NCBI GenBank assembly: GCA_037833965.1
Contig: AP031351.1
Span: 4,786,501-4,850,500 of the forward strand
Reading direction: 5' to 3'
DNA: 64,000 nt
DNA from: Marchantia polymorpha subsp. ruderalis
Lineage: Eukaryota > Streptophyta > Marchantiopsida > Marchantiales > Marchantiaceae
Positions 12,797 through 26,344 of this stretch are shown one piece after another. The notes below the pieces were generated by a model. The model did no database searches. It saw only the letters and a list, made by a program, of their open reading frames with translations, and was not told the origin of the DNA. The position numbers and the translations under genes were made by a program. Position 1 is the first letter of the stretch, and each line of letters opens with the position of its first letter.

Positions 12797-13369
12797 CTAC
12801 ATCGCAGTCTTCCACTTAGCTGACTCCGGAACCTTCAAAGCCTCATCAAAGCATTCTAGTTCTCCATTGTCCGTCAAAAGCAAGTAATCAAGCGAAGAAA
12901 TATATTTTGGATTTGGCTTGTGTGGTATGGTTATACTCCTTAGTTCTTTGACTGTTGAGCTAGGCCTTGACTCTAGAGTTGACCCATCTGAAACTGTCTC
13001 ATATAAAGCTCTCTCCTCTGTCTCACTAAACCTATGCTCAAACCCACTGTCATCTGGAAAATCCTCCAGCCCAAAGTACTCAGATGTATCTCCATCCAAA
13101 TCAGTACTCCCACTACTCCGTTTGCTATTTCTGTCCTTGTACATCACCTTCTCATTGAACACAACGTCTCTACTTCTGATTACCTTCCTGTTCTTGTCAT
13201 CCCAGAAACGATAACCAAACTCATCTCCGCCGTACCCAATAAAGGTGCACACCTTCCTGTTCTTGTCATCCCAAAAACGATAACCAAACTCATCTCCGCC
13301 GTACCCAATAAAGGTGCACATCTGCGACTTAGCATCAAGCTTATCCCTATCATGATCGCTAATATGCAC
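12797..13369 (-). pseudogene. Copia integrase C-terminal region / linker, with internal tandem duplication
   Basis: The frame contains the Copia-conserved FIGYGGDEFGYRFWD motif, normally present once, here twice in a row because of a 69-bp in-frame duplication (13182-13250 and 13251-13319). It then runs into an acidic linker and a segment (SLDYLLLTDNGELECFDEAL) that normally precedes reverse transcriptase. Confidence 0.85.
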
Positions 13370-13432
13370 ATAAGAATTACAACCAAAAATCTATAGATGT
13401 GAGAGATTTACTTTTTTACCACTACAAACCTC

Positions 13433-14182
13433 CTAAGGTATGACAAAGTTTAACGGAACTGATGGTACAAGATTGATCAAATATGTTGTTGTACTTACTG
13501 CATCTGCCCAAAACATCTTGGTCAAACCTACGTGTATCTGCATGCTCCTAGCACGCTCTGTCAAAGTCATGTTCATCCTCTCTGCAATGACGTTGAGCTG
13601 TGGAGTCCCTGAAGGAGTACTCTCCAGATGGATCCCATTCAAACCACAGAATTTCTTGAACTCCCCCAACTCATACTTGCCTCCATTATCAAACCTCAAC
13701 CGTTTCACCTTCAAGTCTGTTTCATTCTCAACCATGGCTTTCCACTTCTTGAAGACTTCAAAGACCTCTGACTTTTGCTTCATGAAGTATACCCATACCT
13801 TTCTCGAATGATCATCGATAAAGGTAACAAAGTAGTAAGAACCGCCTTTCTGAAAACTGCCACGTTTATGCTTTCCGAAGATACAATCCTCACAGATATC
13901 AATATCCACTAACTTTAACTCTGGTAGTTTTCCAATTGCATGCATAACCTTCATTCCCTTCTCACTCATATGCCATAGTATATTGTGCCACAAAATTGAA
14001 CTTTCCTTGCTGTCTAAAACTGCAAGTGTGTCGCTACCATGTGAAGTCAAGTAAAATGTACCAACTTTCTTGGCTTTAGCCGCCACCATGGTACCGTTGT
14101 AGACTCTCCATGTGTCCCATGTGAATGTTGATGTGTAACCTGCTGCCGCAATCTGTACAACCGAAACAAGATTCCTCTTCAA
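13433..14182 (-). pseudogene. Copia integrase core
   Basis: A 249-residue open frame holds the N-terminal His/Cys zinc-binding pattern (ILWHNILWHMSEKGM then CEDCIFGKHKRG) and the catalytic core: FVTFIDDHSRKVWVY for the first Asp, RLRFDNGGKYELGEF for the second and NVIAERMNMTLTERAR for the Glu. Integrase inserts the cDNA into the host genome. The frame ends early at LINLVPSVPLNFVIP relative to full-length integrases. Confidence 0.9.
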
Positions 14183-14263
14183 ATTTGGAACATGCTTGAC
14201 ATCTTTTAGGCATCATGTGTACCCATGCGTCGCAATCTTAACATCTCCTCTTCCCACAATACT

Positions 14264-14572
14264 TCACGGCTTATCATCGCCCAAGTATACTTTTCCAAAG
14301 TCCCCTGCTACATAGTTATGTAGAACCTCCCTGTTAGCAGTGGCGTAAAATGAAGCACTAGAATCAATCATCCATGATTCGGTGTCACTGTTCATAGCAA
14401 GAATAAATGCATCGTGCACAACATGAGCCTCATGCACATTATTACTCATCTTCTGTGCTTTGCAGGTTTGTGACATATGGCCTGTCTGACCACAATTCCA
14501 ACATTCGCCTTTAATGGACCGAACTTGAGATTTAGCCTTACTTCTCTTGCCTTTGCACTTTGATTTTGACAT
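14264..14572 (-). pseudogene. Copia gag zinc knuckle and start of protease region
   Basis: A CCHC knuckle CWNCGQTGHMSQTC is clear, followed by SWMIDSSASFYATANREV. The latter aligns with the Copia protease active-site region, where the usual Asp-Ser/Thr-Gly triad reads DSS-A. The segment is cut off from flanking parts by stops. Confidence 0.82.
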
Positions 14573-14773
14573 GTTCCTGTTCTGATTTTGACCATACTTA
14601 CTTGAGATTCTACCCCTCTGCTGCTCAAAACTTAGGGCTAGTCCCGAAGTGTGTGAATCTGAACTATCGATCTAACCTCTTCTGACCTCCTTAGTCAAAA
14701 CCAAACTAACAACCTCACTTAGTTTCAACTTTTCTTTCCCTGCCGAATTACTAACTGCAATAACTGTACCCTG

Positions 14774-15256
14774 CTAGCTCTCTAGAAACTGAGACATAAT
14801 CAACAGGGCTTGAACATCGTCATCAAACGTGATAGCGACAGACGCAAGTTGATCAACAATTGTATTGAACTCACTTAGATGTGTTATAAATGAAACCCCT
14901 TCTAGCATAGACAAGTTGAATAGCTTTTTCATAAGATGTACCTTACTCGCACCAGACGGTTGCTTGTACATCTTTTTCAGCGCTTGCATAAGCTCCACCG
15001 TAGTTTTCTCCTTCAATATGTTGTGGGTGACTGATTTGGAAAGGGACAGGCGAATTACTTCCCACGCCTTCCTATCCAAAATTTTCCAATGCTCATTGGA
15101 CTCTCTTGTTTTCTTCACTTTCTCTTTATCCAGCAGCGGCCGGTAAAGATACTTCTTATACAGATAGTACTCTATCTGCGTCTTCCATAATGCGAAGTCT
15201 GACCCGTCAAACTTCTCCATCCTATGCTTGCCATCGTCAAAACCCATAGCTCCCAC
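14774..15256 (-). pseudogene. Copia gag N-terminal part
   Basis: A 160-residue open frame starts MGAMGFDDGKHRMEKFDGSD, with FALWKTQIEYYLYKK near the front and SKVHLMKKLFNLSMLEG toward the end. This is the DUF4219/UBN2-type gag of plant Copia elements, which forms the particle shell. A stop ends the frame before the zinc knuckle, so gag is interrupted. Confidence 0.85.
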
Positions 15257-15323
15257 GGAAACTCTAGCCTGTCCAAACGAGATTAGACCCTAACCTGTCA
15301 AACAAACCCTACCGCAACCAACG

Positions 15324-15338
15324 AATCTAATACCAGTT
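15324..15338 (-). other. Copia primer-binding site (initiator tRNA-Met-like)
   Basis: On the minus strand, immediately inside the 5' LTR, the sequence TGGTATTAGATTCG resembles the usual plant iMet primer site TGGTATCAGAGC with two mismatches in the first twelve bases. The position and orientation match the minus-strand reading of the element. Confidence 0.65.
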
Positions 15339-15339
15339 C

Positions 15340-15825
15340 TTATGGTTTTCACAACCATGCCGTGCCCAACGGATCTTGGAAACAAGTCACTAAACGAATA
15401 ACAAGCAGATACGTAATGAAAACGGAAAGAAAATATGAGACACAATATATACGTGGAAAAACCTCAAACGTGAAGAAAAAACCACGGGAGCCGCACCAGT
15501 CCACTATGAATGATATGAGAATACAAAGTTTTCTCGCATCTCAAAGAGATGTGTTTTCTCTTGCTTCTATTCTTTGTCTCTCTCATTCACTCTCTGTTTC
15601 TGTGAAAAGAGCCTCTCACTCACTCTATGTTCAAGTGAAAGAGTCTCCTTGAGACTCTCACGCTTCGCGAACTATAGTGCAGATTAAGGTAAGTAAGGAG
15701 TGTTGTTCGCTGTATATGCAACAGAAAGGAATCGGATCTAACCCTAATCATTTTTGCTAATCCTAATCATTTTCTTGTACCTGGGACACACGTGTCCCTG
15801 CTGCAGGTTGTCTGCACCCCAACAA
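15340..15825 (-). repeat. Copia 5' LTR
   Basis: Matches 10702-11185 across its length with scattered substitutions and small indels. It shares the CGCATCTC-AAA-GAGATGCG-type hairpin and the CTCTCTCATTCACTCTCTG tract. A short duplication around AATCCTAATCATTTT near 15745-15770 is specific to this copy. The left boundary may be off by a base or two. Confidence 0.88.
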
Positions 15826-15830
15826 CAGGT

Positions 15831-18800
15831 TTACTTCTGTTTTGTATTAGCTTTCTTGCGACATAAATTATGTTCATACTTTAGTTTTTGTAGTTTTCAC
15901 CAAAACAATTATGTCTGTTACATTCTTAGGTTTACATTGTTAAGGTTGCGCATTGTTATTTAAGTGATACAAAGTGTCCAGTTTTCAATGAAGCTTCTTC
16001 ATTGCATTTGGTTGGAAGAAGTTTGAATCCAAATCCAAATCTGGGATTATTGTTGAAGTATGGAGCTATCTACTTTGTTATGATAATATTTAAAATCATT
16101 TTTGCAACAAGCAAGATGATCCATGGCTTTGTATTAGACTCTAGAATATTGTAAGTTTACTTCATTTTTGTATAATGTTTTGATTGTGTTCAAGACTTAC
16201 ATCAAAGCACAATTTTTTATCTTGATATACGACTTTGAGCAACAAATTGTCTACATTATGGAGAAAAACATTAAGTATACTATTGTGACAAACATGATGT
16301 TCAATTTCAATGATCAAAACTATACTGATGGATATCATGATAAGAATGAGAAGCATGCGATAGGCACTATAATCAAAAGTAATGCTCTACTTCTTCGACG
16401 TCGTCAATCAACAGCATTAGAATTGAAATTAATGCTCTACTACTTGAACGTTGTCAATCAACCTCAAAAACAAAAAAACTATCACGGTAATTGTTTAAAC
16501 ATGTTAAATTCTTTGATTTAGTATAACAATAAAAATTATTTTTATTTAGTGATAATTTTTCAAACAAAAACCACTTTGTTTATCTTGGTTACGTTACATG
16601 TTGCGCAGAATATCATTTTGCATGGATATTGAGTTCATTAATTGCATGTATGATGTTTTGAACAACCTTAATTTGCGTGTTTGATTTTATCACAATATCA
16701 ACAATTTCATATATTTTTATTATGCTATTAATTTGTAGCAAATTGTTGATCAACTACGCTTTTCTTGAGCATTTTTATTATAACTTGATTCTAGAATTCA
16801 TCAAAACGCAATTCCGAGATTTCAATCTCAATTATCATTCCATTGTTAACTTGCATTAATATGCATTTTGGATATTTGACTAGCAAGGAACCCGGATCCA
16901 ATATTTTATTTCAAATTTGTATCTGTACTCAATCATAATCATCACTATCGTCTTATGTCCATCCCTAGCATTACTTGTATTTACCCATGTCCATCTATGT
17001 TATTCAAATTGCGTCCATGTGTCCAACAATTGTGTAATGTTTAATAATATTCATTCATAAAAAAATAAACTTGTTTGATATCTTGAGCATTTAATGAACT
17101 ATAGTTAGATGTCTCCATCTCAATTACACAATTGTAGGCGTTTGAAAGATTCACAAGATTTTTTGATACAAGCAATGAACGATTTGATTTATGCAATCCG
17201 CACTGTATGAGTTCAATGTTAGTGACACATATCATGTTAATACATTGTATTGACATGACAAACTAATTAGATCCAAGTTTCAAGCATGATTTTTATACCT
17301 ATTTGGAAGCTATATTCACCTATATCCATCTAGAAATAATAATCACCACTACTCATCCATGAACATTAATCATACTTGATCATTTCAAGCTCATGAACAT
17401 GAGTATGAGCATCAAATGTTATGTTTTACAAGTAATATCATGTCTAATATGATGAACACGTTCTTCATATTACTTTGTATTGATTGGACAATTCATACTC
17501 TTGGTATTATGTCTAACAGTGACCACAATATGGCAAAATGTTTTGTCATTTGTTTCAAAGACGCAATGCATAACGATTATTTTTTTATTCAAATTTATTA
17601 TGAGATGAATCAACTATCTATTGTTATGAAATAAATACTTAACAATATCATTGAAACAATATTTTTTTTAGTCATGATTAGATTTATAACTCATTTAACA
17701 CGGCAATTGAATCTGATCTTGAAATTGCAAACTAGGTGTCATAGTGTATTCAATTACTTAACAAAGCTAATGAAATTGACCAAAATAATTTTTAGCACAA
17801 CATTGCACTGATTTACACCACCTTTTACTATCAAATTCATGAAATTTTTATTATCAAGATCAAAACAATAATGCAGTAGACTGCTTTTATTCTCTTATTC
17901 AAATGTTCATTGTTATCACATGAGCTTTTCAAGCTATCCACGGTTGATTTTATTGTAACAATGTTTCAATAAAAAGTTTGATGCAATTTTTTAAATAAAA
18001 TCAACCTCATAATGTTTGATAAAGTCAACGTCTCATCGTCAAAGCTTTAATCCATGATGAAAGAAGTTTGTTAGAGTTGAAAAACATCATAGATTCACTT
18101 TCTAAGAATTCAAGTTTCAAAAACGGATGGTTTTAACTTGAAGCTTGATTTTTAAACTTGATGTAATATTGTGATGTTGTTATAATGTTATTTACTATAA
18201 TCAATAGTGTAAAGTCTATTATTTCATCCAGTGTTTGGAGAAGAATTTGTTTTATAAACATCTATCAAATGCGTGATTAGGAATTGTGCAGACACAACAA
18301 TTATTATTTATAAAGCATTTTCATCATTGATAAATGCTAATCATCTATTATTCATTAAACAAAAAAATTATTTAATATCATCTAAACTAATTATTTTTAT
18401 GCATTTAAATCAAGTTAACTTAGTTCATTTCATCATAATTTCTGATCATTAACACGTGTGCACCTTACAAATGCTCCACAAATCTTTCACAAGTATGACA
18501 GATAATAATCATAGAAGAATTTCAATATGCATCGTGTAAAGTCTAGTATCTTTTTTCATCAAGCATTATTTATGTTGATATATGGATGGAGTTCATTATA
18601 ATAGACATGTGTAATTCAATACAAAATATTTTTTCATAGTTTTATCCATCTCTTCTATACTTCATGATTGTCATCTTGTTTTGTCAAACACTTGAAGTTG
18701 TTTATTATTTCGTTAAAAAAAAACTCCTCTATTTCATTCACTTGTAACTTTCAAAAGTTCATAATTTACTCAAACACTTTGATTACTTTAATTGCTCCTC

Positions 18801-21800
18801 ATCAACAACATAACTTGTTGATATTGGGATTGTCTCTCTCCTTGAATCAACTTCCATCAATTTTTCTCAAAGTTTGAACAAACCAAAGAAATAATTACTC
18901 CAACAAAATTAATTCTTCCACATGATACTCTTACTCAATCAACTAATTAAGAATAAATTGTTGTTTTACAATTTTCAAAAGTAAAACAAAACCCTCAACA
19001 CAACTATGCTAATTTCTTATCATATCACAAACATTTGACACAACAACAAGCAAATCTTACTAAAAATGATCACGCAAAGCAACAAAGATAACATCAATGT
19101 GCACACACATGCACCGTGTTGTAGTTACAACGCTTTCCCTCTCATTATCGTTTTCCCGTAGATGACTCAAATTTCAATATATCATTTTATAACTCAAATA
19201 TGTGACATGGTATAATATACATATTTTATCATCACACGTATACAAAACCTTTCAGTTCAAATTGACAAATGTTTTGACAATAAAAGTATGATTTATTGCT
19301 AGTACTATACTAACCACAATTGATAAATTTTGTAGTTCAACTGATTGATATACGTTGGAATGATTTATTAAAACAAAGAATATTACTTTAACATAAAAAA
19401 CCCTTGAAGCATTTAATATCAAAATGACATTTACTTCCTATGACATCCTTATAAAGTAACCATCTACTTTTACTAGTTAGATCTACAACCATTGTCTACA
19501 AGAAAAATTCTTGCTTTTTATCAAAGATCTTGTTCCAAAAGTTAGCAAATATGATTTGGCAAACAAAACTATCGTTATTCGGTTGGAACAGTTGAAGATC
19601 ACGTACGTCATCAAGCCCAAATTTGTCAACGCTTGTCATGAGTTTTTTTTCTCCTTTTTGGTTCCTCTACTTTCTCTATCTTTTTCTTGATTTAATTTCT
19701 GTTTTTCTTCTATTCTAAAATCCAATCATAACTTTTTCTCTTACAAACAACCAAACAAGAAGTAATACTTGTAATATAAACATGCTATGAGATAAAAAGT
19801 AAACTTTGAAATATTTGTTCTAATAAAAAAATAGAGATTTCTTGTTTGATTCTACTAGAATAAGAAGTCATCATATCTTTAAGCAGTTAGGTCTCGTCTA
19901 AATGCTACTATAAAAAATAATTTCCACAATATACAATAAAAACAAATATAATTTTAGCTCTTGATACTTACGTATTATCTCCTACAAATTCAACTTTCCA
20001 CCAACAACAACATATGAAATGATAAATCATCAATTTGTGTTGATTTTTGTTCTAAACACACTGTTCAACATGAATTACTTCAATGTTTAATAGCTAGTAT
20101 GTTATCTCTATACATGATGCTCGCAATCCGCAAGAAATCAAGGTTTTCTTCATCGTATTTGAAATCAAAGAGAGATTACGACATATAAAAAAATTAATTG
20201 TTATGTAATAAAATACTTTCCTTTTTTTACGATGAAGTTGACAATTGATGTATGTTGTAGTGTCATAACAACACTTTTATATCAATTGTAATAGCAAAGA
20301 CAACAAAAAATTAAAACAATAAACACAAATTTGATGCCAAAAAATACTTAATTTGCATCAAATTACGTACACAAAAACATGAAATTTTATCTCATGTTTA
20401 TGAGATCAGGAACAATGTTTGAACCAAGCTACTTATATACGTACTCTTTACAAAAATAAGTAGCTTTGAAGTTTGAAGCAAATGTTTTAATTTTTGAAAA
20501 ATTATTCAAAAAAGTATAATTGATTTTGATTTATATATTGTCATTTCAACTTAGTAACATGAAGCTTTTAAAAGGTCTAGTTTGATCAATGACATCTTTG
20601 TATGTAAATTATTTGATGTCTCTCAGTGTTATAATCAAGTTTAATTATAGTGAAATTATCTATATATAATAATTAATATAAAAAATATAGAAAAAATATT
20701 ATATTATTTTTAATTTCACATAAATTTGAATACAATTTTTTACAATGAGTTATTTCATTAATGCAAATTTTATTTATTAAATTTTTTGAATGTTATTGAT
20801 AGTTTGTATAAGTGAAGATATTGTGTACAAGATTTTTTAACTCTGTGCATGCAGAATAACATTAAATTTTGGCAACATAAGTGATAAGTTGACAATTCAA
20901 CTAATCCATGATAAATAAATAAAAATCATTTGATAAATTTAAATAAAAAATGATTCAAAAAACACAGTGTAAAAGAATAAAAATAATATTTCATTACTTT
21001 GGATGAGATCTGTCAATCTACATCTTTCATACAAATCTCTATGTACTCGAATTTACTTCTATCTCAATTTCCAATATTGAGATAGAAGTGATTCCAATTT
21101 TTGTTTCAAACTTGAAATCATACCATCATATTATTTTCATCATACTTCATCAATATTATAAATTAGATTGCATTTGTTGTGCTATCACATCTTGATATTA
21201 TGCAGTTTAATATTTCTAGTCATATAAATCATGCTGGCATTTATAAAAATTTAAATTAAGTATTTGTAAAATTTTGTGTACTTTTGTGCTTGCAATTGCG
21301 CATTTAACTCCTTGACATGTTGAACAACAATTCATCTCTATATTATCATTGTGGTTTTGATATAAATATGTTTGCAAGGTGCAATTTGCATAAATCTTAC
21401 ATCCTAATGTAAAAATCATATTTAAGGTATACATTATTTGATACTTGAACCATATTAACTTGATATACAAATTTTGGGGCTGAATTTGTTGAGTTTAACT
21501 CCGGTTAAAGAATAATCTCATGTGTAATTCTTTATAGCTGAAATTGGTCGCCGGTGTTGGGTGTAAATATACAAGATCTATGTATTACTGAACAGAACGC
21601 ACAATATACTATAACAATGCATTCCCACGTGGACGTAGCTTGTGAGGTGAATCATGTTATACGCGGGTGTCTCATGTTGGTGGCTTGGATGTGTCGTTAT
21701 ATTTCTCGGGTTTTATGTTTACACAATTATGTAATTTAATTGATTTTATTGCATTTTTTGAAAAATAAAAAAATAAATTATTGCATTCCATTTTAAAATT

Positions 21801-24250
21801 AATTGATATTTAAACTCAATTTTTTGTTCACAAAAACTATTACAATAAACCTCATGTGTATTCATCAACCAACCAGTTTTTTCTCACATATCTTATTGTA
21901 AACCTTGTGATAGATTTGATTTTATGTTTATGACAAAAATAATGCATCTTCCTCTCACATTATTTAAATTATTTCTATTAAGATTAGAGACAAAATCAAA
22001 TGTCAATAAAAATATTGTTATTTTTTCCAACATCTTTAACACAACTTTTGAAATACATAATATTTCTATTATCAATGTAAAATTTATTGTGAAAATACAC
22101 TGAACAATTTTTTGGAAAAAGTTATATCTCAGAAAAATAATTCCAAATTTGTTTCATAACCTTTTGAATTTTTACAATATTGAGCTTACGTTAGAACTGG
22201 ATGGATATTGGCCATGTCAGATATTTAGTATATATGCATATAGTAAATGTGATTTTTTAGCAATAAAATTCATATTTTGAGAAATTTTAGTTTTTATTAA
22301 ATCAAAAAATTAAAATTGCCCAATCGAATTATCAATTGGGTCAAATTTGATTGATTTAGGTGAACTTGTATGTTTGAAAAGTTTTTTGAGTAGTTATCTA
22401 TTTTTTCTGTCAAATTAAATGCTTTATTTGAAAATTTGTAATTTGTAAGATTTTTTTATATATTTTATATTTAGATGAAGAAGATTAATTCTGCCATAAG
22501 TAAATATTTTATGTATTTTTTAATTGCATCCTTGATTATCTTTGATGGCGAATTATTATGTGTTTTATAAAATTATGCCTTTGAAAATAATATATTCAGC
22601 AAAGCGTTCTAAACTATGACAATGAGTTAATGACAAGAGTGATAAAAACTACAAGAAATTTAACTCTGTATAAAAATAAGTACTTATTTTTTCCAACCTC
22701 AGATCCATTATATTCTTCATCATATTTTGTAATTTAGTTCTGATTTAGATGCTACTAGATATTAAGATAGCTTTATTTCATGATTTAAAGTCAATAGAGT
22801 ACTAGAAAATCGTTTTTTATATCGAATGAACCTCAACATGAGATAAATCATATTACATGAATGTCATACACAACATGCAATTTTATTTATCTTCAACAGC
22901 GGCTAAAGCTATAAGGTTTTGAGTGGTGATGAAATTTGCTGTCAAAAAATGCGAAGCTAAAAGTGGTTATTTTTTGTGCATCCACGTCTCAAGAGTGTTA
23001 CTTGCAGCAAAATCCTTATCTTAGTGTTCCTATAGAGTTAGCATCAACATACAATAACATCTACTTGAATATTTCTGCCAGATTCCACATCTTGCTTCAT
23101 AATAAAAAACACTTCATATTTTAACCCTTAATCTACTTTTCTTGTAGTTTTGTCATAACCCGTATATGGACAAGTTGCTTGAAGAGTACCATGTTACTTG
23201 ACAAGGGTTTTCCTTTTAGCACTCCAAAAGAACACGGTATTTGTTCTGGTTTAGAATTTCGCTTTAGAATTCATGTATAAATTTGGTCCAACCATGAGAC
23301 GAGGTAGATACTTTCACATATCTTGAGTGTGAGTTAGACTCTTATGCACTTGTTCAGTCCTTAGTATGTTGACTAAGTCTTAGATTCAAAGCATGCTATT
23401 TTGTTAAATAACTAGACTTGTTCTAAGTATTATATACCTAGATCAAGACATGAATCTTAGTGAAATTGGTCTTCTAAATCTGTAAGATTAAAGTCTGATA
23501 TCAAATGTATACTACACATCAGTCTTACACATTCATATGGTCCCAAAATTAGCCCCTAACCTTCGGTAAAAGTGGTCACTACATCTCCAGTATTTGGTGA
23601 TAAACATGATTCTTTTCACATATACCTTTGGAGGTTCACTTGACATGGTTTGATCAATTATAATTTATGAAAAATAAGATTTTGATGATTAATAATTGAA
23701 TATGAGATTTTGTTGAAAAATTGAGAAATGAAAAATGTAATTGACTATATATGATTTCATGCTAAGTTTAAATGACATGTACGTATTAGTTGGCAAATTT
23801 TTTAACATACATATGTTGATTCCATCACATTTTTTGAAGTTTTTCAAACAAAACCATGTAAAATACGACTGAAATTGTTCTTTCAAAAACAAAATATTCC
23901 GTTATGTTGGAAAAGATAAGCACAATCATGTACCTTAGGGATGTATGAAATCCTTTCAAAAAAGGGTGGTAATACTATTTGCGCATTTTGTCTCAAAATA
24001 TATGAGATAATTTTGGAGATGAAGATGTTCTGGAGTTGTATGAAATGTTATAACGAATTTTGACATGTCCATAAGAAATTCTCCAGAGTGAACTATATTG
24101 TAGGAGATGTATTCTATTTTAATTTTTTTTAGAAAATATACTTCTTTGTTTAAAATGAAACATTAGTTAATCCTATACGAGGAAAAAAATTATCAGATGA
24201 TGATGATGCAGCGTAACATATATTAGATATTTAACATATTATTTATTATG
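15831..24250. other. AT-rich gene-poor block
   Basis: More than 8 kb with very high A+T and no open frame that looks coding. The longest frames (for example 16168-16521) have the Ile/Asn/Lys/Phe composition expected of random AT-rich DNA. I saw no LTR pair, no clear TIR and no conserved transposase motif. It may be very old repeat material decayed by C-to-T mutation. Confidence 0.6.
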
Positions 24251-24753
24251 GAATATTGGTTTTAGCCTTAATTTGGAGGAGGTATTACTCGTCCTTGGCC
24301 CCTTTTCTTTTCAGGAATGCCTCTGGAGTATCGAAGTGGGGCGGCTGGCTGTCAGGCTTTAAGACATTCTTTGGGTCGTCGTCGTTGAGATCGCCGGATG
24401 TGTCCACCCCACAGCGCACGGCATGTGGACTCAGTGGAGAGGCCAGGGTTCTTCTTGATGATATTATGAAGGGGTTTAGTGTCATCAGCCACCATCGGAC
24501 ACATCGGATATGACAACAGCTCAGCTGAGGACACATCGTTTGTAGACATAGGGAATGTCTGACGAAGACTCAGACATCTGCAGCTGCATTGCCAGCACGC
24601 AGCGCAGCGAATCCTGCACACCATTTCCTACAGAATGACTTACTTCGAGAAAGATGCGGGAGCAAACATGTTGAGAGAACTAGGGAGAGCCCATGTAGAT
24701 CCCCGATCGCACGATTGAACCCTGGAGTGATTTGCCAGAGCACCCTGGGGTTA

Positions 24754-25170
24754 TTACGCCTCTTCGATGTCCTGCCACGTGTCCTGCTTCTGAGAGCGAG
24801 CTCTCATAGTCCACTTCGGATCTACTGCTTCCATGCAAGCGATCTTTGTCATGTCAAATCTAGTCGGATCTGAGGTGGTTTGTGATTTTATTTGCATCTT
24901 CTGCATCAGATTCTGGCAGGGCATTGCTTGCTGGCACAAATCTTCGAGTGCTACGATCTTACATAAAATACATTGGGTACCAGCTTCACAACTACACTGG
25001 GCAGTCCAGAAAAATTTGGGTTGAGTAGAAGTAGACTCTCGACTCACGGTCACCTCAAAGAGATCGTTATTCAATCCCGATTTTACAAAGTTGGAGCCAG
25101 AATGTAGATCAAGATACACCACGATACGACATAGGGTAGCGGATGGCAAACCAAATGTACAGAGAAGCAC
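24754..25170 (-). CDS. Possible SWIM-like zinc-finger protein fragment
   Basis: A 138-residue frame contains FFWTAQCSCEAGTQCILCKI followed by VALEDLC. The C-S-C...C spacing, the small-residue turn after it and the hydrophobic VALEDL helix resemble a SWIM zinc finger, a domain found in MULE transposases, YqaJ-type elements and some host proteins. The usual final Cys-x-His is replaced by a Cys-x-x-Cys, so the assignment is tentative. A frame about 450 bp upstream (25734-25620, starting MSTSPRRSSEIATKIDKHN) ends in a good donor GTAAGT and may be an earlier exon, but I could not link the two confidently. It could be a small real gene, a captured gene fragment or chance. Confidence 0.3.
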   Translation of the reverse strand: MLLCTFGLPSATLCRIVVYLDLHSGSNFVKSGLNNDLFEVTVSRESTSTQPKFFWTAQCSCEAGTQCILCKIVALEDLCQQAMPCQNLMQKMQIKSQTTSDPTRFDMTKIACMEAVDPKWTMRARSQKQDTWQDIEEA

Positions 25171-26311
25171 ATGCCTTTGTTGAAACTAATTTCTAGAACT
25201 AAGCGAAAGCAAGTCCGGAACGAATATCTGACGCAGTTTCTTCAATCTCTTGCGAATAACGACGTATGTTGGGAGCGTCATCCTACAGGAACGACGCCAA
25301 AAATATCTGATCTACTCTGATTTTCAAGAGGACATATGCCTCTCTTTTCTCTCCTTCTGTCTCTCTTTTCTCTCCTTCTCGAAGCCTTCCAGGCAGGCCA
25401 CAATTTTGGTTCGGACACGAATCAACCAAGAGCGCTGCGCTTGACCTCCCGAATAAAATCGACCTGCAGATTCGAGGAGATATAAAAGTATGAGGTACTA
25501 CAGACAGCTATGGGTCTAACGCGACTTCAAAACGCTATCAATGACGTATAGAACCGCGTCGTATATATAAAAGCTGCTTTCCAGTTCAACACACCGAGAA
25601 GTTGAAAACGGAAACTTACTTTTCAATGGCCGTGAGAATTGTGCGATGACGCTTTGGTCGACGAAGGCCGGCTCGCAGTTATGTTTGTCAATTTTCGTCG
25701 CAATCTCCGAGGATCGACGTGGAGATGTACTCATCGAGCTGGCTACGAGTAAGCAAATTGAGCTGTTTCGATAAGTTCGAATGCCGACGACGGCAGCAAC
25801 TGAACATGCTCAGCAGACTAAACTTAAAGAATCATGACGTGTAGAACAAGGGTCGCCACGAACGGAGCTCTCCAGAAAGCTGTGGTAGGCTGAAAGAAAT
25901 TCTAAAATTCCGTCGCAGACGGTGAGAAGACACATTCTCAGCTGAGACACAAAGTTGCGTTGCAGGCCGCTCGAGCCGCAGAGGGCTTGAAGGAGTAGAC
26001 AGAATTTTATCATCTTGACGAGTCGCTTCACCTGTTACCCACACGTAATCAATGAACTACTCGATCGACCACGCTCTACGAAAGTTGACGATCTATCATT
26101 CGCCACTGCAGACCATAGTTAGATGTCAAGTTTTCGGTCGTTGTAAAGGCGTCTCACAAAACTCTTGAAACCTCTGACCATTCAAGATGCTCACTCTTTC
26201 GCCGAAGCCGTCTAGGATTAGCCGCTGTAGCTATCCAATTTCATCAGCAGCTGACTGACAAGCTGAAAGTACTAGTGTTGCTTTCATCGTGTTCCAAACA
26301 CACAACCAGCT

Positions 26312-26344
26312 CTCTCGATCTCTCTCTCTCTCACACACACACAC
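26312..26344. repeat. (TC)n(AC)n microsatellite
   Basis: A compound run of TCTCTC followed by ACACAC between the words CCAGC and CCTGTCG. Ordinary simple repeat. Confidence 0.85.

Larger units (their letters stand above)
10702..15825 (-). mobile_element. Ty1/Copia LTR retrotransposon, degenerate
   Basis: Two LTRs of about 485 bp bound an interior with minus-strand domains in the Copia order gag, zinc knuckle, integrase, reverse transcriptase, RNase H. The flanks carry a 5-bp duplication CAGGT at 10697-10701 and 15826-15830. Next to the 5' LTR (high-coordinate side) is a primer-binding site resembling the 3' end of initiator tRNA-Met. The LTRs differ by roughly 5% plus small indels, so the insertion is not recent. 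The interior is broken by stops and frameshifts and the RT active site is altered, so the copy is almost certainly non-autonomous. The left end starts TG and the right end is CAACAA, so one boundary may be off by a base. Confidence 0.93.

Noticed and set aside
16168..16521. 117-residue + strand frame in the AT-rich block
   Set aside because: Composition (Asn, Ile, Tyr, Lys) matches random AT-rich DNA; no domain.
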